NCBI GenBank assembly: GCA_002684315.1 | Contig: NYVB01000095.1 | Coordinates: 6,220-18,320, forward strand | Length of the DNA: 12,101 nucleotides | Direction of reading: 5' to 3' | Source: Planctomycetaceae bacterium | GTDB taxonomy: Bacteria; Planctomycetota; Phycisphaerae; Phycisphaerales; SM1A02 | Shown here: positions 7,137 through 12,101 of the stretch, one piece after another | Position numbering within the stretch: position 1 is the stretch's first letter | Layout: every line of letters starts with the position of its first letter | Made by a program: the position numbers and the translations under genes | The notes under the pieces: generated by a model | What the model was told of the DNA's origin: nothing | Seen by the model: only the letters and a program-made list of their open reading frames with translations | Databases searched by the model: none

Positions 7137-7825
7137 TTCGACTCCGATTCATCAAGCGGTTCGAATGGTTCCGACCAGCCGTCGGGATCATGTCGGACCG
7201 TTCGCCCGGTCTCCAGATAGATCACCTGTTCGCAGATGTTGGTCGAGTGGTCGGCGATTCGTTCGAGTGCACGGGTGACCGTCAGCAGGCTGATGCCGAA
7301 TTCCACGTTGAATTCTCTCGAAGCGATCTTCGATTGGGCGTCCATGACGATCTCGCGTCTGAAATTCCCCACCGTGTCGTCGAACAGAAGGACCTGTCGT
7401 GCCAGTTCTGAATTTCGATCTCGCAAGGCTCGATTGGCGTCTCGGATCATGCCGATCACGCTGTTCGCCATGACCCTGAAGGTCTGAGGAACGATGTATC
7501 CGGATTCAAGCTCTCTGACGCATTCGCTGATGGCCACGGCGCAATCCGCGATTCGTTCGAGTTCGTTGTTGACCTTCACGATCGTCAGAACCGAACGGAT
7601 CGCGTAGGGCTCCGTCTCTCCCATCGCGAGCAACTTGATTGATTTCAATTCGATCTCGACGTCGATCCGATCGATGATTCGATCCTCTTCGATGACCGAG
7701 GCGGCTTTCTTGCGATCCCCGTCGAAGTACGAATCCACTCCTGCCAACGCGGCAAGCAGCACTCTGCGGCCTTGCTCGGTCAGGGTCGTATGCAGTTTCG
7801 CAAGATTGTCTTGAAATTCGGACAC
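7133..7825 (-). CDS. phoU: PhoU family phosphate-signalling protein
   Basis: A 230-residue cytoplasmic helical protein. PhoU damps the Pho response by linking the PstSCAB phosphate transporter to the PhoR kinase. Two PhoU repeats are visible, each ending in a metal-binding E-R-x-x-D motif: LERIADCAVAI at 89-99 and LERIADHSTNI at 187-197. The tail has the characteristic EQVIYLETGRTVRH at 199-212. Upstream of the first motif is EEDRIIDRIDVEIE at 46-59. The start codon is GTG at 7825, with GGGAG about six bases upstream. No pst, phoB or phoR gene lies in the window. Instead it is the first gene of an operon with the UDP-sugar pyrophosphorylase and is divergent from pdxJ. The role is assigned from strong family similarity. 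Confidence 0.93.
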   Translation of the reverse strand: MSEFQDNLAKLHTTLTEQGRRVLLAALAGVDSYFDGDRKKAASVIEEDRIIDRIDVEIELKSIKLLAMGETEPYAIRSVLTIVKVNNELERIADCAVAISECVRELESGYIVPQTFRVMANSVIGMIRDANRALRDRNSELARQVLLFDDTVGNFRREIVMDAQSKIASREFNVEFGISLLTVTRALERIADHSTNICEQVIYLETGRTVRHDPDGWSEPFEPLDESESK

Positions 7826-7849
7826 TGTGATCTCCCGTGTTCTTCATGA

Positions 7850-7855
7850 AGTATA
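7850..7855 (-). promoter_or_regulatory. Candidate -10 box of the phoU operon
   Basis: On the minus strand TATACT matches the -10 consensus at five of six positions. It would give a start near 7843 and a leader of about 17 bases carrying the GGGAG site of phoU. No convincing -35 box lies 17 bases upstream. The 8-base palindrome TTCATGAA (7843-7850) adjoins it. No full PHO-box-like repeat is evident. Confidence 0.4.
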
Positions 7856-7887
7856 CCGCCCCACACTCGTTTTCGATCGGGGGTTGT

Positions 7888-7896
7888 TGCTACGCT
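7888..7896 (+). promoter_or_regulatory. Candidate extended -10 promoter of pdxJ
   Basis: TG-C-TACGCT is an extended -10 element ending six bases before the pdxJ ATG, so transcription would begin at or within a base or two of the start codon. No Shine-Dalgarno sequence precedes that ATG, which fits leaderless translation. TGTTGC occurs at 7885 and again at 7896, one helical turn apart, around the box. No good -35 is seen. Confidence 0.4.
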
Positions 7897-7902
7897 GTTG
7901 CA

Positions 7903-8673
7903 ATGCCCCGCCTCTGCGTCAACATCGATCATGTCGCCACCGTTCGTCAGGCACGAATGACTCATGAACCCGACCCCGTTCTGGCGGCCCATGAAGCCGT
8001 TGCCGGCGGAGCCGATGGCATCACCGTGCATCTGAGGGAGGATCGCAGACACATCCAGGATGATGATGTCAGGCGACTTGCCGAGGTCGTCACGGTCGAG
8101 CTGAACCTTGAAATGGCAGCCACGGACGAAATGGTCCGAATCGCGGGTGCCATCCAACCGCACATCGCAATGCTCGTTCCTGAGGGCCGCCTCGAGATCA
8201 CCACCGAGGGTGGGCTCGACGTCGCAGCGGACCGGAGTCGACTCTCCGACATCGTCTCACGCCTTGCGGACGCCGGTATCGGTACCAGCATGTTCATTGA
8301 TGCCGAACCTCGTCAGATCGAGGCGGCGGCCGCCGTGGGGGCCCGGGTCTGCGAAGTGCACACCGGTCCCTATGCGCATGCCCGCCATGAGGATTCAACG
8401 GACGACCTGTCGGAGCGTTCTCTTCGTGAATTGGAGCGAGTGGCTTCAGCGGGGCGAGCGATCACCGACGCTGGAATGGGATTCAATGCCGGTCATGCCC
8501 TGAATTACGACAATGTCGCCCCGATCGCGGCACTTTCCGATCTTCAGGAGCTTCACATCGGCCATGCCATCATCAGCCGAGCTGTCTTCGTGGGCGTGCG
8601 TGCCGCCGTCGGCGAGATGCAGACCGCCATCGCCAACGGACTCAGTAACAAGACGCCCGAAAGGACCTCATGA
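7903..8673 (+). CDS. pdxJ: Pyridoxine 5'-phosphate synthase PdxJ
   Basis: PdxJ condenses 3-amino-2-oxopropyl phosphate with 1-deoxy-D-xylulose 5-phosphate to form pyridoxine 5'-phosphate, the last ring-forming step of the DXP-dependent vitamin B6 pathway. The 256-residue TIM-barrel protein begins with MPRLCVNIDHVATVRQAR, the standard PdxJ N-terminus. Catalytic residues can be placed by family alignment: His43 in TVHLREDRRH, Glu70 in LNLEMAAT, and His198 in NAGHALNY. LVPEGRLEITTEGGLDV at 91-107 is another signature. An ATG at 7837 in frame would add 22 residues absent from the family, so 7903 is preferred. No ribosome-binding site precedes it. The stop overlaps the start of the Nudix gene (ATGA at 8670-8673), forming a two-gene operon. 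Confidence 0.95.
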   Translation: MPRLCVNIDHVATVRQARMTHEPDPVLAAHEAVAGGADGITVHLREDRRHIQDDDVRRLAEVVTVELNLEMAATDEMVRIAGAIQPHIAMLVPEGRLEITTEGGLDVAADRSRLSDIVSRLADAGIGTSMFIDAEPRQIEAAAAVGARVCEVHTGPYAHARHEDSTDDLSERSLRELERVASAGRAITDAGMGFNAGHALNYDNVAPIAALSDLQELHIGHAIISRAVFVGVRAAVGEMQTAIANGLSNKTPERTS

Positions 8674-9227
8674 GCGACTCAACGAACGATCAGATCCCCG
8701 GGCCCTATGACGCCAACGTGCTTCCCTACAGGGTCGCAGTGCTCTGCTACCTCTACGACGAGGAAGGTCGACTGCTTCTTCTGCATCGATGCAAGGCACC
8801 GAATTCAGGGCGACATTCTCCGATCGGTGGCAAGCTCGAGTTGACCGAGGGTGAAAGCCCCCATGCGTGTGCCATCAGAGAGATCGAGGAAGAGGCGGGA
8901 CTCACGCTTTCGGACGATGAGATCAGACTGATGGGCATGGTCTCGGAAGCTTCCTACGAAAACACCACGCACTGGTTGATCTTCCTCTTCGAAGTCACAC
9001 GTCCGATCTCCCACGATGAAATCCCCCGGATGGAATTCGAGGAAGGTCGGTTGGAGTGGATTCCCATCGAGTCCGTCGAATCACTCGACATTCCCGACAC
9101 CGATCGTCAGGCCTTGTGGCCAGCGGTCCAGAAGCATCGCGGTGGAGGATTCTTCACGATCCACATCGATTGCGGAGTCGAACCCTTCACCTGGAAACAG
9201 CTGGAAAGCATTCCCGCCCCCAAGTGA
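8670..9227 (+). CDS. Nudix hydrolase
   Basis: A 185-residue Nudix-fold hydrolase, which would cleave a nucleoside diphosphate linked to some moiety using Mg. The Nudix box lies at 53-78, with GGKLE at the front and REIEEEAGL at 70-78 carrying the metal-binding glutamates. Compared with the consensus G-x5-E-x7-REUxEExGU there are two extra residues between the glycine and the first glutamate (GGKLELTEGESP), a variation also met in other Nudix subgroups. The substrate cannot be read from the sequence; candidates include oxidised nucleotides or nucleotide sugars. AAGGA before the ATG is its ribosome-binding site, and the ATGA overlap with pdxJ suggests coupled translation. A functional link to vitamin B6 synthesis is not established. 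Confidence 0.9.
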   Translation: MSDSTNDQIPGPYDANVLPYRVAVLCYLYDEEGRLLLLHRCKAPNSGRHSPIGGKLELTEGESPHACAIREIEEEAGLTLSDDEIRLMGMVSEASYENTTHWLIFLFEVTRPISHDEIPRMEFEEGRLEWIPIESVESLDIPDTDRQALWPAVQKHRGGGFFTIHIDCGVEPFTWKQLESIPAPK

Positions 9228-9270
9228 GTTTCGCTCGCTTTCCTCCGCTTTCTCTCGGCATGGCATTGAA

Positions 9271-9298
9271 GAACCCCCTCCGTCGGCGAAGGGGGTTC
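9271..9298. terminator. Bidirectional terminator-like hairpin
   Basis: GAACCCCCT (9271-9279) pairs perfectly with AGGGGGTTC (9290-9298), giving a 9-base GC-rich stem with a 10-base loop. It lies in the 100-base gap between the convergent Nudix and katG genes. The T-tract is weak on both strands: TTCCTGC follows on the plus strand and TTCTTCAATG on the minus strand. It could stop transcription from both sides or protect mRNA ends. The rest of the gap (9228-9270 and 9299-9327) shows nothing recognisable. Confidence 0.65.
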
Positions 9299-9327
9299 CT
9301 GCAGATCATCCGTCGAACGAGTTCAAC

Positions 9328-11514
9328 TCACTCGAATCGATCAAGATTCATGACCTTGTCCCAGGCGGCGACGAAGTCGGTCACGAACTTCTCATTGGCG
9401 TCAGCGCTTGCGTAGACTTCCGACAGAGCCCGAAGCTGGGAGTTCGAGCCGAACACGAGGTCCGCTCTGCTGCCGGTCCACTTGATCGATCCCGTTGCCC
9501 GGTCACGACCTTCGAAGAAATGCTCGCAGCGCTTTGAGACGTTCCATTCGATCTCCGGATCGAGGATGTTCACGAAGAAATCGGTGCTCAGCGTGCCGAC
9601 TCGATCCGTGAGAACGCCAAGTTCGGAACCGCCGGTGTTCGCACCCATCGCTCGCATGCCACCGATCAATGCCGTCATTTCCGGCGATGTCAGTGTCAGA
9701 AGACAGGCTCTTTCCACGAGAATCATCTCCCCCGGACGTGGGTCCTGCGTGTTCGCGTGGTTTCTGAAACCATCCGAAGCCGGCTCGAGAACGGCGAACG
9801 AATGCGCATCGGTCATGTCCTGTGTGGCGTCGGTGCGTCCAGAGGTGAAGGGGACCGTGATCTTCACGCCCGCTTTTTCCGCCGCCTGTTCAACTGCGGC
9901 GCAGCCACCGAGAACGATGCAGTCCGCCAGTGACACTGCCGTTTCGTGTTCTTCGTTGAAGGCGGTTCTGGCCTTGTCGATGGCACCGAGTGCCGCATGC
10001 AGCTCGGTCGGCTCGTTGACCTCCCAGTCCTTCTGAGGGAAGAGGCGGACTCTGGCTCCATTCGCGCCACCACGTTTGTCCGTGCCTCTGAACGAGGACG
10101 CTGATGCCCATGCGGTCAGGACAAGTCGTTGCGAGGACAGGCCGCAGTCCAGAAGGGCTTTCTTGAGTTCGGTGATTCCAGCTTCGTCGATCAGCCTGTC
10201 GTTTCCTTCGGGAACCGGATCCTGCCAGATCAGTTCCTCGTCGGGAACGTCCGCGCCGAGGTAACGAGCTTTCGGTCCCATGTCACGATGGGTCAGTTTG
10301 AACCACGCTCGTGAAAAGGCATCCGCGAATTCCTGGGGGTTTTCGTGGAATCGGCGGGCGATGGGTTCGTAGATCGGATCCATTCTCAGTGCGAGATCGG
10401 TCGTCAGCATCATCGGTGCATGCGTTCGAGTCGCGTCATGCGCACTGGGGACGGTCGTTTCCGCGGAGGAATCGGTGGGGCTCCACTGCTTGCATCCCGC
10501 GGGACTTTCCGTCAGTTCCCACTCGTATCCGAAGAGTGTGTCGAAATAACTGTTGTCCCAGGTCGTCGGGGTCTTGTTCCAGGCACCTTCGAGACCGGAA
10601 CTGATCGTGTCGTCTCCGCTTCCCGTGCCGAACGAGTTCTTCCACCCCAGGCCCATCTGTTCGATCGGTGCACCCTCGGGCTCACGCCCGAGATACTCCG
10701 AGTCAGGTGCCGCACCGTGTGCCTTGCCAAAGGTATGACCTCCCGCGACGAGTGCCACGGTCTCTTCATCGTTCATCGCCATTCGTGCGAAGGTCTCCCT
10801 GATGTCACGTGCAGACGCGATCGGATCAGGGTTGCCATTCGGACCCTCGGGATTGACGTAGATGAGACCCATCTGAACCGCGCCAAGAGGGCTGGTGAGG
10901 ACTCGATCGCCCGAGTATCGAGCGTCACCAAGCCATTCCGTCTCCGGGCCCCAGTCGATGTCCGCTTCTGGTTCCCAGACGTCGGCTCGACCGCCACCGA
11001 ATCCGAAGGGCTTCAGTCCCATGGATTCGATCGCGCAGTTTCCGGTCAGGACCAGAAGATCCGCCCAGGAGAGTTTCGCACCGTATTTCTGCTTGATCGG
11101 CCAGAGCAGGCGTCGAGCCTTGTCCAGATTCACATTGTCCGGCCAGCTGTTGAGAGGTGCGAACCGTTGATCACCTGATCCTGCACCACCTCGACCATCG
11201 TGGATGCGGTATGTCCCTGCGGCGTGCCATGACATGCGGACGAAGAAGGGGCCGTAATGTCCGTAGTCGGCAGGCCACCATTCCTGAGAGTCCGTCATCA
11301 ATGCGAAGAGATCCTTCTTCACGGCGTCGAGATCGAGGGTCTCGAACTGGGTCGCGTACTCGAAGGACGATCCCATGGGATCGGATTTCTCAGAATGCTG
11401 ATGAAGAACCGAGAGGTCGAGCTGGTTCGGCCACCAGTCACGGTTGGTCCGACGACCCTGGGTGGAACTCGTGGTGGTCGAGATGAATGGACAGTCTGTT
11501 TTTGATTCGGACAT
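9328..11514 (-). CDS. katG: Catalase-peroxidase KatG
   Basis: A 728-residue bifunctional haem enzyme that destroys hydrogen peroxide by catalase and peroxidase activity. The N-terminal [20 protein letters not shown] (20-39) is canonical. The distal haem triad Arg93, Trp96, His97 lies in [13 protein letters not shown]. The Met-Tyr-Trp crosslink that gives catalase activity can form from Trp96, Tyr219 (in [11 protein letters not shown]) and Met245 (in TFARMAMND). The proximal haem ligand is His260 in [11 protein letters not shown], with Trp312 behind it. Ser306 corresponds to Ser315 of Mycobacterium tuberculosis KatG. The inactive C-terminal duplicated domain is complete and ends in LDRFE. GAGG lies six bases before the ATG. 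The gene begins 21 bases after the furA stop, so it is likely cotranscribed and repressed by FurA until peroxide stress. A hairpin lies just beyond the stop. Confidence 0.97.
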   Translation of the reverse strand: MSESKTDCPFISTTTSSTQGRRTNRDWWPNQLDLSVLHQHSEKSDPMGSSFEYATQFETLDLDAVKKDLFALMTDSQEWWPADYGHYGPFFVRMSWHAAGTYRIHDGRGGAGSGDQRFAPLNSWPDNVNLDKARRLLWPIKQKYGAKLSWADLLVLTGNCAIESMGLKPFGFGGGRADVWEPEADIDWGPETEWLGDARYSGDRVLTSPLGAVQMGLIYVNPEGPNGNPDPIASARDIRETFARMAMNDEETVALVAGGHTFGKAHGAAPDSEYLGREPEGAPIEQMGLGWKNSFGTGSGDDTISSGLEGAWNKTPTTWDNSYFDTLFGYEWELTESPAGCKQWSPTDSSAETTVPSAHDATRTHAPMMLTTDLALRMDPIYEPIARRFHENPQEFADAFSRAWFKLTHRDMGPKARYLGADVPDEELIWQDPVPEGNDRLIDEAGITELKKALLDCGLSSQRLVLTAWASASSFRGTDKRGGANGARVRLFPQKDWEVNEPTELHAALGAIDKARTAFNEEHETAVSLADCIVLGGCAAVEQAAEKAGVKITVPFTSGRTDATQDMTDAHSFAVLEPASDGFRNHANTQDPRPGEMILVERACLLTLTSPEMTALIGGMRAMGANTGGSELGVLTDRVGTLSTDFFVNILDPEIEWNVSKRCEHFFEGRDRATGSIKWTGSRADLVFGSNSQLRALSEVYASADANEKFVTDFVAAWDKVMNLDRFE

Positions 11515-11535
11515 GGAATTCCTCTGGAATGAGTG

Positions 11536-11979
11536 TCAGCGTTCGCGTGATCTGGATGTGGTTTCGTTCGTGCGGCAGTCCGGGCAGTGTCCCCAGTAGA
11601 TGACTTCCGCTTCATGGATTTCGTACCCTGCGGGAACGGAGGGTTGGAGACAGGGTGCGTGTCCGACCCTGCAGTCGACGTCGATCACGCTGCTGCAGGA
11701 CCGACAGATGAGATGATGGTGGTTGTCTCCGGTTCTGGTCTCGAAACGAGCCGGTGAACGAGAGGGTTGGATCCTGCGCAGCAGTCCATGTTCGACAAGC
11801 GTTCCCAGTCCGTCGTAGACCGCCTGTCGAGAGATCGAACCGATCTTCCCGCTGACATCGGACTCGACGAATTCCGCCGTGCAGTGGGCTTGTTCGGCCA
11901 CTGACTCCAGGATCGCCACGCGTTGCGCGGTGACCTGAAGACCTCGCTCGCGAAGGACTTTTTGTGGGTTGGTGTGCAC
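11536..11979 (-). CDS. furA: FurA-type Fur family peroxide-responsive repressor
   Basis: A 147-residue winged-helix regulator of the Fur family. The DNA-binding part includes LRERGLQVTAQRVAILE (9-25) and SRQAVYDGLGTLVEHGLL (50-67). The dimerisation part has DNHHHLICRSC at 85-95, a VDC at 101-103 and HCPDC at 131-135. Cys92, Cys95, Cys132 and Cys135 would hold structural zinc, and the HHH group contributes to the regulatory metal site. RRIQP, DNHHH, VDC..G.APCL and EAEVIYWGHCPDC closely recall actinobacterial FurA, which lies upstream of katG and represses it until oxidation. Here too it directly precedes katG on the same strand. The start is a GTG, with no ribosome-binding site but with a promoter whose expected start point is two bases away. 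Confidence 0.92.
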   Translation of the reverse strand: MHTNPQKVLRERGLQVTAQRVAILESVAEQAHCTAEFVESDVSGKIGSISRQAVYDGLGTLVEHGLLRRIQPSRSPARFETRTGDNHHHLICRSCSSVIDVDCRVGHAPCLQPSVPAGYEIHEAEVIYWGHCPDCRTNETTSRSRER

Positions 11980-11987
11980 TGACGGAC

Positions 11988-12016
11988 TTTATAGCCCTGA
12001 TTCTGGACTCAGTCAA
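11988..12016 (-). promoter_or_regulatory. Sigma-70-type promoter of furA-katG
   Basis: On the minus strand TTGACT (12016-12011) is a five-of-six -35 match, followed by an exact 17-base spacer and TATAAA (11993-11988), a five-of-six -10 match. Transcription should start around 11981, while the furA GTG begins at 11979, so the mRNA would have essentially no leader. This is the best promoter in the window. Confidence 0.75.
11997..12012. promoter_or_regulatory. Candidate autoregulatory operator in the furA promoter spacer
   Basis: CTGATTCTGGACTCAG is an imperfect inverted repeat with six of eight pairs, CTGA-N-TC facing GA-N-TCAG. It fills the spacer between the -35 and -10 boxes, where a bound repressor would block RNA polymerase. 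FurA proteins are known to repress their own promoters, but this sequence does not match a consensus I can cite, so chance is a real alternative. Confidence 0.25.
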
Positions 12017-12101
12017 GAATTCAAACGGCGGCTTGCAAATCCTGTTTAAATCCCACCTCAGAAGAGTTTAGCTCAATCCCGCTGCCGCACTCGCTCTCTG
12101 A
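12017..12101. other. Region upstream of furA without a recognisable gene
   Basis: These 85 bases hold no gene I can recognise. The part next to the furA -35 box is comparatively AT-rich. It carries AAATCC twice, at 12037 and 12048, with an 11-base period of about one helical turn, and TTTAAA at 12045-12050. This could be an upstream promoter element or a repressor site, since mycobacterial FurA binds an AT-rich sequence upstream of its own gene. The outer part may belong to a gene beyond the window edge. Confidence 0.3.

Noticed and set aside
7837..7902. Upstream extension of pdxJ to an ATG at 7837
   Set aside because: It would add 22 residues before the conserved MPRLCVNIDH start and run across the divergent phoU promoter region.
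9482..10036. Open frame of 184 codons on the plus strand opposite the 3' half of katG
   Set aside because: Low-complexity serine- and proline-rich translation, typical of an antisense shadow of a real gene.
10345..11178. Open frame of 277 codons on the plus strand opposite katG
   Set aside because: katG on the other strand is a complete, motif-rich gene. The antisense frame has no recognisable domain and no ribosome-binding site, and arises from codon bias in GC-rich DNA.
12017..12101. Possible divergent gene start or small RNA upstream of furA
   Set aside because: The sequence ends too soon; no start codon with a ribosome-binding site and no stable hairpin could be supported.

Overview
The window is a gene-dense stretch of bacterial chromosome with fairly high GC content. 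It holds eleven protein genes, gaps of roughly 130 bases or less between genes, and no RNA genes, insertion sequences or CRISPR arrays that I can see. Taken together, the proteins point to a planctomycete-like bacterium, perhaps of the Phycisphaerae. The clues are an exported SAM methyltransferase, a stand-alone exported PDZ protein, a eukaryotic-type UDP-N-acetylhexosamine pyrophosphorylase, and a short-lid adenylate-kinase-like enzyme. This placement is an inference from protein flavour, not from a marker gene.

Left part (1-3747): yicC (+), coding for a YicC-family endoribonuclease, converges on a signal-peptide-bearing methyltransferase gene (-). That gene is divergent from an exported PDZ-domain protein gene (+). 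The PDZ gene in turn converges, with only 6 bases between stops, on an adenylate-kinase-like gene (-).

Middle (3748-7902): the adk-like gene and recJ (+) diverge from a 110-base region. It carries a good sigma-70-type promoter for adk and a CRP/FNR-like palindrome over that promoter's -35 box. recJ overlaps tail to tail by 27 bases with the pyrophosphorylase gene (-), which is the second gene of a phoU-pyrophosphorylase operon joined by an ATGA stop/start overlap.

Right part (7903-12101): pdxJ (+, vitamin B6 synthesis) and a Nudix hydrolase gene (+) form an operon with another ATGA overlap. A strong GC-rich hairpin separates the Nudix gene from katG (-), the catalase-peroxidase. Upstream of katG lies a FurA-type repressor gene, so this is a furA-katG oxidative-stress operon like the one known from actinobacteria. 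The furA promoter (TTGACT, 17 bases, TATAAA) puts the transcription start almost at the GTG start codon, and pdxJ has a similar arrangement, which suggests leaderless mRNAs.

Most genes are ordinary housekeeping functions and I see no clearly new biological system. The points worth following are the regulatory sites (the CRP-like box, the furA promoter/operator and leaderless starts), the exported methyltransferase, the phoU-pyrophosphorylase pairing, and the altered nucleotide-binding residues of the adk-like enzyme.
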